Positions 39,101 through 49,880 of a stretch of 64,000 bases of DNA are shown here, piece after piece. Numbering within the stretch: the first letter of the stretch is position 1; each line of letters opens with the position of its first letter. The position numbers and the translations under genes are program-made. Origin of the DNA: Oxyruncus cristatus (Eukaryota; Chordata; Aves; Passeriformes; Cotingidae); NCBI GenBank assembly GCA_013399855.1, contig VXAY01006167.1, positions 991,777-1,055,776 of the forward strand, given 5' to 3'. The notes beneath the pieces were generated by a model. That model saw only the letters and a list, made by a program, of their open reading frames with translations. It searched no databases and was not told where the DNA came from.

Positions 39101-42100
39101 AAATGTTTTCTGTAACTAAAACCACATGAAATAATCCATGTAACAAGTGGATCCCAGAAAGTTTCACAATTTTGCTGCTGCTTTTCTTAGAAATTCTCTC
39201 TGTGAAAATAGTGAGGGGGAGGGGGACTTCCTGCTTTATTTTTGGCAGCTTGACAGTTTTATCTCTTTCTTAAATCAAATCAAATGACCATTTCACTCCC
39301 AACTTATCTTCCATCAAGAGTTCTGTAACTCCCCTCGTTGGTGAATCAGTCTGTGGTGACTGTTGCTGTAATATCTCCTATACTTTCCTGTCACTGTTAT
39401 TTCAGTGTCTGTTTTCTCCCCTGGGCAGAAAAGAGCAGGTAACTGCACTGTGAGGGTATGCCTGCACTGCTTTCTGGTTATTGATAACACCACGGAGATA
39501 CCTGAGCAAACAGAGCTCCAGGAACCACCTGTACTAGCACAGAGCTCACCTCAGACTGATTTATTCTTCTGTACTTGTTTAGAGCTGACTCAGATACCTG
39601 GGAGCTGTGAGGAGGCAATTTGCAGGGCTGCAGTTACCCACAGCACATGCTTTACTTAACCACAACTTGACTTCCCGGCATCAGTCGCTCCTTTGGGAGG
39701 TAGAACGCCTTTTACCTCTGCCCCAAGTGGCTGACTTGGTTCTTCCTCAGGTAGAGGGTAAGATGTTGCTTTACTTCTGTATTCTTTCAAACATTTGTTC
39801 CTTCTTTCTGGGAGGTTTTGGGTATCTATGCTGTCAGCACCTGTTCATGGGTATGCTGGTCCTTACAGCATCACGCTAAAATGGACACATCTTCACTGTA
39901 AGATGAAGTTAGTTGCTCCTTCTTGAATGGTCAGAATTGCCCAAGATGATAGTGATTGTATTGCTGATCTACTTCAGGATGACAGAGCATAAATCTGCTT
40001 GAGTAGATGGAAGGGATTTATGTATGCAGAGAGACATGAAAGAGAGAATATTCAGGAATCCTAAGTATTAGGACTGTATTATCTCATACATGGCATTGGT
40101 TATTCCTCAAATGCATCTTTTTTTCTGAAAGTCCACAATTTTATTGTAAAATTTTCCAACTGAGAGTCAGCTTGAAATGGAGACAATTGTACGTCTTCAG
40201 AGAAAAAATCTTGCAAGATTTATGATTGCCAGATAAAATGATTGCCTGCAGTCTTTCTTACTTTTGTCAGAATTACGTAGCTTTAAGATGACTGGCAAAG
40301 TTTTAGTCATTTTATACTCAGAAGTACTGAAACTAACTCACCGTGTCCATTAGCTACGCTAATAAGGAGCCTCCGAAGTTCTGTATGTTTGAAGCAGCTT
40401 CCTGGTGGTTTTTTTTTGGTTGCTTTCACTTTCATGAGAGCCACTGTGCATCCCTGGTTCACCGAACAATGTGTTTTAGAGCCTTTGTCCTGCATCCTCG
40501 AAAACATGTTGCAATTGAATTTTTAGACTAACTGTAAATGCATTTATGTTATGTTACAAAATGCTTACTGGTGATGTTCAGCAGTTTTTTCTCTGCTTAC
40601 TTCAAAATAGATAAACTGCATTTCGTGTAAGAAAATTTAATATTGGCTGATGCACAAGAACCTGTTATAGTGTAATTTTCCATCTTATTTCATAGCTCAG
40701 GCAATTTTTTAAGCATCATCTGAATTTATGTAATAAAGAATTTTGTGCTGCTTTCTTTCAGACTGTCAGAGCAGAGATCACTAATTTTCAAGAGTGTGTG
40801 TTTTATATTTTTCTGTGATTGTATCTTTTTCTGCTCTTCTATTCATTAAGAAATTATGTTTCTCATGTGGAACTAATTGTACATATTTCTGTTCATCAGT
40901 GTTTTGAAAAAGACTAAGAGCTTGATTTTTTTGACATTTTATATTTTATTCTGAGTGAAATCTTATGCTTTTCTCCCCTTTTTAAACTTCTTTGAAAGCA
41001 ACATAATCAACAATGATTTAAAAATGCACTGTGCAATGTCATATTTTAGGCAGTTATACTGGATTGAACTGTAATTAATCGCTATTGCTGAATACACTGT
41101 GGTTCTTATTCTCTTTTCGTACCCAAGCTTTTCTTTGTGTGTAATAATTCCACCCAGGAATAAATCTAATTACTAAGATAATTAACACCTTATCAGCAAA
41201 TGGAGTTCAGACATTTGTAGAGTTTATGAATTTTTAAAATATGTAATTTCCTTTTAACTGAATGACAACTTGTGTTATGAAGAAAAAGAGCGTATTTTAT
41301 TGTATCTAGCTTGATTGGACCTTATAATTCATGTTGCTATAGAAACAACCAAACCTTTATAAAGGGTGGTAGTACTACTACCATTGGTAATAAATGCTTT
41401 GACTGTTGCCAATAGTGTCATTAAAATGGTTAAAATAACTTCATTATAATGGTTTTGTCAAATGTAATGAATGTTCTGTTCATATTCTGAGAAATGGCAG
41501 CGGATGTTAGGTGGTACTGATTTATAAGGAATGTACTCTTTCTTCCATGAGCTAACTATTGCTGCACAAGATATCTGTGAGATGAAAAAGGTCATGTTGC
41601 AGAATTCGGTGCTGCTGTTCACTCGGTCCTTTAAGCTAACAAATTCTGTTGTTACTTGATGTCAAGCAGAACTTCATACCTTGACATTTGTCAGTCTTAA
41701 GAGAGCAGTGGTAATTGAGGCTGTTTAGTCAACAGGTCTGGAGATTTCTGCTGTTCTGTACGATATTCAGCCTGTGTTTACCACTTAGGGTTAGTGAACC
41801 AAGCCCTTGAAAATATTCAGTTTTTTACTGGTTTTGACTTGTCATGCAAATGCCATCTTTTAACTTCATCTCAAATGGTGGAGCCTAAATTCATGAACTC
41901 AGAAAGAAATGGATAGAATTTGGTGTCTTTGGTAGGGATTTTTCATAAGGAACACAATATGTCTTAACAAATTCCCGTGCTGCTACCTGTATATGCAGAC
42001 ACGTGCTAAAAGGAGGTCAAGACATTTGCTTTAGTTTAACCTCATTGCCAATACTTAACAAAAAGTTATGTAAATTAAAAAACAAAACAAAACAAAATAT

Positions 42101-42618
42101 ATTTACTACCATGTGCTATTTGTATGAAGGCCGTTGTGGTGAATATAATCTATGCTCTAGTATTGCACCCAATCAAATTAATAAGAACAGTATTCTCTAC
42201 TTCCCTTTTCTTAGGTCTTTTGCAAACAGATTCACCTTTTTTTAGTAGAACTCATTGTTTCGGGAAGTGTTTCTTTCAGTTATTCAGACTCCAGTTTCTT
42301 CACCCACCGTAACCTCAGCATTATTTTTTTTTTTTGATGGTGGTGTACTCTAGAAGAGGAAATAAGAGTTGTCTTTGGCTATTCAAATGCTCTATAAATG
42401 TCATTTTAACTACATGCGTTGGTATTTACAGTTCTGCATTCTCTTGTCCTGATGAGGGGAATAGAAGCCTTCCAGCCATTTCTTTATGTTGGACACAGTC
42501 TTGGAGACCCCTTCTTAAGCTCAGGCGTGAGCTTTGGTTGTGACAGTTCTCCTTGTGCCATTCACTCCTAAAACAATCTCTTTCAGCTGTGCACTTGCCT
42601 GTAGCCTACCTAAGAACT

Positions 42619-42660
42619 GTAGCATTATTTAGGTTGAAAGGGACCTTTGGAAGATATCTC
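42619..42660 (-). mobile_element. CR1 3'-end fragment
   Basis: About 40 bp resemble the reverse complement of a CR1 tail: AGCATTATTTAGGTTGAAAG followed by GGACCTTTGGAAGAT. The similarity fades after 42660. Confidence 0.55.
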
Positions 42661-43017
42661 ATTTACAGAATTCTTACTCCTCCTCATAAATCATATTTTC
42701 TCCAGTTTATTGTCATTACTGACAGCATAGAATTGACTCTGCTTTGTGGAAATAGTCTCATCTAGCTCAGTAGGGAGCACTGAGCACTATATGTTTCTGC
42801 CTCTCAGCAGAAGATGTTACCATTATTCCCATTCTACACAAGCAGGCCGAATACAAAACAGTGCTGTGGCTCTACAGTCTCTCCCAAGGCAGTGGTCATC
42901 CAGCTGACCAGTGCCAGATTTGGAAAACTGAGTTGATAAGCTCTGGGTCCCATAGTGTATTCTGGAAGTACTATGCAGTAATCTCTTGATTGTAGGACTC
43001 ATCTTTTAGGGCCATCT

Positions 43018-43255
43018 CACAGAAATACAGAAGGGTTGAAGTTGACAGGGGCCTCTGGAGCTCATTTTGTCCAGTCCCCCTGCTCAAGCAGGGCCACCTA
43101 CAGCCAGTTGCACAGGACCATTATGAGATGACTTTTGAATATCTGCAAGGAGGGAGACTCCATGACCTCCCAGAGCAACATGTGCTTAGTCACCCTCAGT
43201 AAAAAAATGCTTCCTGATGCTCCTCCTGAGGAGCATCACTTGAGAGGTTCTACCA
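43018..43255 (-). mobile_element. CR1 3' region (part of antisense CR1 composite)
   Basis: Read in reverse, this is a CR1 3' end: AGAACCTCTCAAGTGATGCT, a TTTACTGAGGGTGAC word, AAGCACATGTTGCTC, GGAGACTCC on the plus strand, and the plus-strand CCCCCTGCTCAAGCAGGG block near 43077. It ends at the TTCTGTATTTCTGTGAGATG tail near 43018. At its 5' edge (43255) it abuts ORF1-derived sequence with no ORF2 between. Confidence 0.85.
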
Positions 43256-44215
43256 CCCTCCAGATCTCTGTAATCCCTTCTAATACTGTCCAGGTTTCCA
43301 CTTACAGGATCATTTGTGCTTACATGAAGTAGCAGTGGGGTGTAGGAGTCAAAGGGCCAGATAAGCCCCACAGCACCGTGAATCTTTGCCCCTGGCAGAC
43401 AGCAAACCTCTCTGGATGGTTGGTTGGGTTAACAGACGAGTGCTTATGCCTGCCACAGCAGGGAGTCACCCATTATGATGACTCAGTGCTTCTTCCCGGT
43501 AGACTTGCATGGTTTAAGGGTTAGGTGGGCCAGATACTTTGCTTGTTGTCACATCTACCTCCACTTCAACTTTGAGGGTGATGAGCATATTTTGCAGTAG
43601 CAAGCGCTTAGGTTGGTCAAGATCCTTCCTCTTGGTGTCAGGAGTCACCAGCTTCCATCCTTCCCCTTCTCCAGAGTTCTTGCTTCCCTTCGTAGAGGAC
43701 ATTGACACTACCTGCTTCTGTACTGCAGATCAAGGTGCTCTTCAAACTATTGAGTTGCAGAGAATTATGGAATCATTGAGGTTGGAGAAGGCCTCTAAGG
43801 TCATCAAGTCCAGCCATTAATCTAGCACTGCCATCTCCTTTTCATCTTCTCCGATGTTGCACATCCTCCTGTAACTCCTCCACTTGGAGGCGCAGCTCCT
43901 CCGAAACGGCTCAGCTCCTGCGGGACAGAGGGACATCTCTCCTGGTATCAGAGAAAGCCCTCAAGGACTCCCTGCAGCCTGGGACTTGGAGGGCTGCATC
44001 CACCATCTGAAGCCCAGTCTGGGTGCAAGCCTTGACAGCTGCTCCAGTGTCTACCGGGGGAAACCCTCAGTGACCTCTTACCACCACGTCCAAGACTGTT
44101 ACTGTGGCACAATTTCAGCTAAGGGCCCCTTACTTCACCCCCTTTGGTACATCCTTCTGCACTACCTGATGTGTCTGGTGGCTGCCTCTTGTTAGCTGCT
44201 CTCTCTTGGGCTGCT
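43256..44215 (-). pseudogene. Decayed CR1 ORF1: coiled coil, basic linker, SGNH esterase remnant
   Basis: Read from 44215 downward. A heptad-like stretch SEELRLQVEELQEDVQHRRR lies near 43915-43850. A basic linker beginning WKLVTPDTKRKDL lies at 43657 downward. Then come three esterase blocks in one reading frame: MGDSLL (GDS codons 43470-43462), VCCLPGAK (from 43407) and LLLHVSTNDP (HVSTND at 43326-43309). The last ends in LDSIRRDYRDLE at 43258. CR1 ORF1 proteins are known to carry an esterase domain; GDS and HVGTND-type motifs are its nucleophile and His-containing blocks. In-frame stops (after GDSLLWQA and just beyond) and frame changes between parts show it is dead. A separate CR1 tail (43758-43833) interrupts it. 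Confidence 0.75.
43758..43833 (-). mobile_element. CR1 3' tail nested in the CR1 ORF1 remnant
   Basis: AGAGAATTATGGAATCATTG, AGGTTGGAGAAGGCCTCTAA and TCATCAAGTCCAGCC are the reverse complement of a CR1 3' terminus. It is about 75 bp, heavily 5'-truncated and in the same orientation as the surrounding element. ORF1-like sequence continues on both sides (coiled coil at higher, linker at lower coordinates), so this copy inserted later. Confidence 0.8.
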
Positions 44216-44891
44216 GTGTGTAAGGGTTCTACATACTCAGTCCAGGGGGAACAGTTAGAAAATGTTGACCTTGCTTAAATAACAAGAGACCTGTACATTT
44301 GTGAACTTAAGTATTTCGTTTTTCTTTTGAAGCAAACCATAGGCTGATTTTATAGAGTACTGAGCTAGAAATTAACTTGTGAATTGACTAAGAAATGTCT
44401 TTTTGGTCTGTAAGCCAATTTTGTTCGAATTTGCTGGGTTATGTGACATGCTAGTCCCCTCTTTTGGATACCCCGTTCTACTTTGATAGCAGCATTGTAA
44501 AACGTTAAATGGTTGACATTTTCTAACGACTAAGTCTCAGTCAGTTTAAATGTTATGTATTAAACAATTAGAATTCAAGAAATAACGAGCTCTACTGATC
44601 ACCTCTAATTTCAAATGAAGGAAGAGTTGATCCAAATGTTTTGACTCTTCTGTTGCAATCCTAATCCAATATTTGCTGCAATATCTTTCTTCCATTCGCT
44701 CTTGACTGAGTACCAAATGCATCCTTCATTGCCAAGCAATGGTGTTAAAAACTTTTTTTTTTTCCAAATATCATTTTAGGTCTTAATTTCTGTAGCTAAG
44801 TTGAAGAGTTATAAGTCTGTGTAAATAAGCTTTTAAGGCAGCAAGATTTTTGTATTCTTTAGATAAGTTTTCCTTTCTACTTTCTTTACAG

Positions 44892-45072
44892 AGTACCTGG
44901 AATAACAATTGCTACAGACATCATTTGTGGTTTTCCAGGAGAGACAGATGAAGATTTTCAAGAAACAATGAAACTTGTAGAACAGTACAGGTTTCCAAGC
45001 TTGTTTATTAATCAGTTTTACCCACGCCCAGGAACACCAGCCGCGAAAATGCCTCAAGTTCCAGCTGCAGTG
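44892..45072 (+). CDS. CDKAL1: CDKAL1 internal exon: radical-SAM domain C-terminal part (1 nt + 60 codons)
   Basis: The first A completes the lysine codon begun at 13888-13889. The frame then reads [53 protein letters not shown] and [16 protein letters not shown] and [10 protein letters not shown] are signature blocks of the methylthiotransferase radical-SAM fold (MiaB, RimO, CDK5RAP1, CDKAL1). The first follows a core beta strand; the second lies near the domain end, before TRAM. It corresponds to roughly residues 365-424. The acceptor is CTACTTTCTTTACAG and the donor GTG|GTAAGA. The exon ends in phase 0. No disabling change is visible. A nearly pure polypyrimidine tract starts about 550 bp downstream and could influence splicing, though nothing shows this directly. 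Confidence 0.98.
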
Positions 45073-45623
45073 GTAAGATCCATTTTCTTATGCTGCTGTG
45101 CACAGTGTACTCAGATGCCTTTAATACATATAGCATGTACATGAAAATGGAGATCTTTCTGCAGAACTGTGCCACAATTCAGTTTAAGGTTTATTTCAGT
45201 CCAGTAAGTGAAATGATTGTTGAATTGCCTTTACATGTTAGCTAGATCACTGAATGCATTTTCATATGTATGTGACTTGTTCAGATTGTTAGGAAGGGTA
45301 AAATCATGGTTATACTGTAGGTCTTGTCTGCTCTTTATCCAGTTTGGGGTGAATGAGTACCAAGAGCAATAGCTGATTGATTACAAGCATTAATTTTTTT
45401 TCCATTTCAAGACTTTTGTGACTCCATCAATCTCAAGCTTATTGTGAATAATTATGCAAAGTATTAATAATAGAGTAATGATAGTCTCTGATTTATCTGT
45501 CAAATATCAAATTTGCAGGCCACTTCTTGAGACTCTCCTTAAACACTGCTCGTAAACTTTACTTCCTTCAGCCTGTTAGAGGCCATTAAAAAAATTGCAT
45601 TTAATCCTTCATTTTTTAGATGT

Positions 45624-45768
45624 TCCCATTCTCCCTATCTCTCTTTCCCTCCTCTCTCTTCCCCTTCTTTCTCTCTTTCTCACTCTCCTTCCTGCTTGTC
45701 TCTCTCCCTCCCTCCCTCTCCCGCTCCCTTCCTGTCCTTCCCTCCCTTCGTCTCCTTCCCTTCCTTTC
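45624..45768 (+). repeat. 145-bp near-pure polypyrimidine tract (CT/CCCT-rich)
   Basis: The tract is almost entirely C and T, including an uninterrupted 44-nt pyrimidine run at 45638-45681 and CCCTCCCTCCCT units near 45706-45717. Interruptions are a few single G or A residues. The strand asymmetry allows triplex (H-DNA) formation. On the transcribed RNA it would be a dense PTB/hnRNP-type pyrimidine region 552 bp past the exon donor. Its two open frames of about 60 residues are compositional artefacts. Confidence 0.95.
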
Positions 45769-48386
45769 AACACTTTCTGACTGCCAACATTCTCATCTTA
45801 AATTCCCATGAGGAAAACAGCCTGTTTTGATATAGAGGGTAGATGGCTATTGACTGTATTTTCCTTGATATAAATAGCTATTTATAAGCAATAATAATAG
45901 CAATCATATCTGGAGGCACGGTTTGATTTATTTAAAAAAAATTGGATTTGTTATTTTTGTAATCTGAGCCTCACAAACAGGAAAGTATACAAGACTGATG
46001 CCTGTAGTAATTCTACTCATTATTATCTCATTATTATGGGCCTAAATAACATTTGTATTTCTTTTCGGTGTAAGAATGGAAGTCAGCCAGCAATGTAAAT
46101 CAATTTAAATAAAAACCTGTTTCTTTCAGTGTATGTATTCTGGTACACCAACATGAAGTCAAAACAATATAACAGACCTTGTATCCCTTTACTTGTATGT
46201 CTGAAAGCTAAACAAAGTGTTTCTGATTACTCTCACTATATACCATGAATTCCATAGGATGTGTCAGGTGGTGGAGACATAAAATGAGATTATATTTGGC
46301 TTCTTCACTCATTGTTTAGAGAAGTACAGCTTAAGCAATGACTGTTCATTTACTATAGACCATCTCATAATGGGAAAGTTTTCAAATATAAGTAACTCTT
46401 GTTGAGGTAGTCTACTTAGTGTAACCAACTCACACTGTTGCATTATTTTTGTTTGTTTTGAATGCTTTTAGAGAAAAAAAATTGGAAATGTAATTTTTGG
46501 AAGGTAGGAAGCTTAAAAATCAAAACATCAATTTATATTTTTGTTTTGCATTCCTTCATTCACAATCGTGTTATTTTCACAAGAGGTACAAAGAGCTTAA
46601 GTTAATTTACCCTCTTTTGTTTAACTGGGTGCTATGGGAGGGCAGTATGTGAAGAGCTGAATTATTAGAAGAATATTAGCTGTTCTGTGGTTAGAAGTTT
46701 TGCTTGGAAAATGGTAATTGTCAATTTAACCCAGTTTTACATTCTTTTTTCTTCTTTGTAGCACTAGTACTTATTGCTTTCAGTGAATTAGAACCTTCAA
46801 AGAAGATGGGGCCTCTAATCCAGGGCTGATGAAAATCTGTAATTAATAGATTTTGTTTCTCTTTTTTCTTTTTTTTTCCCCCTGTAGTCCTTCAAAAATC
46901 CTGTGTTATGAGATCCTTTGTTCTTTTATCTCTTAGGAGAAATGGAGAGTAACTAGTCAAACAGAGCAGGAAGAGCTTGTGCTAATCTCTTATGTTTTAT
47001 ATTCACATTACTTCTGGACAGCAGCTGATGGTCTTTTCTGCTTTGCCAGGAATGGGCAGGCATTTAATTTGTCATTCCTTGCCTAGGGTAATCTATGTAT
47101 GTTTCTCTGCTAGGAAAGGGAAGTAGCACATGATCATCCACATTGTGCACTCTTACCCTTTCATCCTCTGGTAAAATTTTACCCATGTTAATAAATTCGG
47201 TTTATTGCATTTGCATAAGGAAAGAAATAGCACATGAACTGACACACAACTGGCCCATGCAAGTGTCAGAGTGTCCATGTGGTACGTTGTATCACCAGTC
47301 TCAATTTGTGAGCTAGTGCTTTTACAGGATGTTGTAACATTATCCTCTGCAGTGGATCTGTTGGTAGGATCTCTTTATAGGAAAAGAATTTTGGCTGTAT
47401 TGTTTAACTATGGATGCTGGAAGTTGTCAAGTTACTCGACAACTGTTATTCTTGTGGGTTTTTTTTTTCTCAAGACTGCATGCATGTGCTATATTATTTC
47501 AGTTTTGCAATACTTCTGCAATGGGCAGATCTGTTTGCTATTTGCAAACTGCTCCACTGTAGTGAATTCCACTTCTCCAGCTCTGGTTCACAACAACTTC
47601 AGTGATTCCACCCAAGTATCACAGCTGCAGTTATAACATATTTGCCATGTCAGTTCCTTTTAGGTTTTTTTCAGAAGACCTTATGACTTGTAGGGACAAT
47701 TGATAAAATATTAAGCACAGTAATATTTAGTATTTTCAAATTTTTAGTGCATCGTTTGGATGGAGATCTTAAATGTAATTGCCTTTTTGGAGAAGATCCT
47801 CATTTGAGTTTATCTTAATAGAAAAAAAAAAATCAGTAGGTCTACATGGAATCCTCCCTTCACATAGATAATTTATCTTTGAAAGCCTTACAGGCACCAG
47901 TATTTTTCTAAAAGGGCAGATGACACTAATCTAGATGGACGGTTCTGCCACCATAAATTCAGAAAAAACAGTTCAGGCTGCAGGCCTTTCTTAATTCTCC
48001 TGGAGAAAGAATGTCCATGGAGAATCAGACATCTGTCTAAATGGTCTCATCATTTCATAACCATCAATTAGATTATGCTTACAATGAATACTGTCTCCAG
48101 TTTAGAGAAAAGTTAGAACAAATCTAGGCATGATTTATTTTTTTGATAAGCAATTACAGTGATGCTGAGTCATGTATGTGGAAAATGAGTGAAGATGTTG
48201 TTCAGAACTTAAATGCTTATCCCATTTTTTTCCTTGCCTTTGCCCCCATTTTATCTACCTACTGTTAAATAAACTGTTTCAGTGGTGGGTCTGGGTGCTC
48301 ATTATGTCCAGTGAGCTGTTGGTAGAAAATTCTCACTCTGAAGTGTGTTAAGGAGGAAATGCTATTTTGTGTACTGTTATTGTTGC

Positions 48387-48404
48387 TATTATTATTATTA
48401 TTAT
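48387..48404. repeat. Short (ATT)n microsatellite
   Basis: About six ATT units, flanked by TTGTTGCT and TATATC. Confidence 0.85.
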
Positions 48405-49289
48405 ATATCTGAAATTCTCCATTTATTTACTGTGTTTAATTATAAAAATGACAGTGCTGATAATTGTGTAGCTCGAATTACAGATTTTAGTCAAACTAAT
48501 AATATAATAAGCAATCTAAGAGAACATGATTTAGATGTGTGTGGTAAGGAATTCCTATTTAGCTGCATTGCAAAGGATCAAAATACTTTAATTCTAAGTG
48601 TGAACATTACTCTTTTTTTCTAAAATTAAGGATGTGTAACACCTTATGTTCTTGACAATTTTAATTTCTCTGTTCTTTATTTTTTCAAGGCAGCTATTAG
48701 TCATGTGGGGACTTGCAAGGAAATTGTTATCTCTGTCCTGTGTGATTTGATCCATTACAATTTCTGAAACATTAGGGGAGATTGTCATCTCAGGATCAAC
48801 TTGACTTCTGTCACTTGGAAATTACATGAGGAAATAGCCATTTTGAAAATAAGAATCATAGTAAGGTACAATTAGGTTAATCTCTGCTGAGAATAGTAGA
48901 TGGCAGCTATTTTGAGAGCAATAATGTGACTGCAGCTTCATGATTACACTGCCATCAACTGTGGTGTGGGTTCTAATCTTTCTCTGTTTTTCAATAGTGT
49001 AAGCAATTTTAATGTAAGCAGTTTTAATGATTGGTGTAATTATTAGATTAAAAAAAAAGACATTGTGATATCTAGATAAGACCATATGTTCACTTTCTCT
49101 TTCCTTTCCTCTTTTTGTACATTATCAGATAATTACCTTGCTCCTACCTAGTAAATTTAGACAGTCAACTATTGAATGTTTCCTTTAATTTCTCTGAAGT
49201 GTCTCATTAATTTTTTGTCTCTGTATTAGTTGTATTTAGCACTATACTTACTATACTGAGGTGAATAATCAAGTTACAAACTTCATAAC

Positions 49290-49854
49290 TGTTCTGGTTT
49301 TGGCTGGGATAGAGTTTAATTTTCTTTCTAGTGGCTGGGATTGTGTTGTGTTTTGGATTTAATATGAGAATCATGTTGCTAACACACTGATATTTCTAGT
49401 TGTTAAACAGTGTTTATACAAAGTCAAGGACTTTTTATCTTCTCATATCCTACCAGCAAGAAGGCTGGAGGGGTACAAGAAGCTGGGAGGGGACACAGCT
49501 GGTACAGCTGGCCCAAACTGGCCAAAGGGATATTTCATACCATGTGGCATCATGTTCCATATACAAAGCTGGCCAGGGGCAGCTGCCTGGAAATTGGCTG
49601 GGCATTGGTCAGTGTTTGGTGAGCAATTGCATTGTACATCCCTTGTTTTTGTGTATTCTAATGCTTATATAATTATTATAATTATTATTATTTTCTTCCT
49701 TTTCTGTCCCATTCAACTGTCTTTTTCTCAACCCGTGAGTTTTTTCACTGTTTCTGTCCGGATTCTCTCCACCATCCTACTGAGGGCGGGTGGGGAGCTC
49801 TGAATGAGCATCTTTCTGTGGTGCTTAGTTTGCAGCTGGGGTTACACCACAGCA
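49290..49854 (+). mobile_element. ERVK-like LTR, sense orientation, apparently a 5' LTR
   Basis: It begins TGTTCTGGTTTTGGCTGGGA and ends in GGGGTTACACCACAGCA, giving about 565 bp with TG...CA ends. Inside are the shared avian U3 words AAGCTGGGAGGGGACACAGC and AACTGGCCAAAGGGATAT, and a weakened TATA box (TATACAAA, 49560-49567). Then come a TAATTATTATT microsatellite (49671-49692), a degraded polyadenylation signal (ATTCAA at 49711) and a U5 with GTGAGTTTTTTCACTG. A primer-binding-site-like stretch follows 8 bp after the end, so this is a former 5' LTR rather than a solo one. The degraded TATA and polyA signals indicate an old, inactive copy. Confidence 0.88.
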
Positions 49855-49862
49855 GTCCTTTT

Positions 49863-49880
49863 CGGCACCCAATGTGAGGC
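49863..49880 (+). other. Decayed retroviral primer-binding site, tRNA-Lys type
   Basis: CGGCACCCAATGTGAGGC matches the tRNA-Lys(1,2) primer-binding site at 14 of 18 positions. All four differences are transitions, and two fit CpG decay. A Lys-type site is what places the adjacent LTR with betaretrovirus-like (ERVK) elements. This is a relic. Confidence 0.75.

Larger units (their letters stand above)
13890..44891 (+). other. CDKAL1: CDKAL1 intron, phase 2, 31,002 bp
   Basis: It starts GTAAGT and ends in a CTTTCTTTACAG acceptor. Recognised content is listed separately: microsatellite 14794-14896, CR1 tail 20183-20243, ERVL-like LTR 25573-26356, CR1 33505-33990, solo LTR 35598-36189, CR1 scrap 42619-42660 and CR1 composite 43018-44215. 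The stretches between these (14.9-20.2, 20.2-25.6, 26.4-33.5, 36.2-42.6 and 44.2-44.9 kb) are AT-rich unique-looking DNA in which I see no gene. Open frames there, such as 139 aa on the minus strand at 17611-18030 and 141-143 aa on the plus strand at 21922-23043, match no family I know. Confidence 0.9.

Noticed and set aside
45595..45811. Ser/Leu/Pro-rich 61-63-aa frames
   Set aside because: Translation of the polypyrimidine tract; a compositional artefact.
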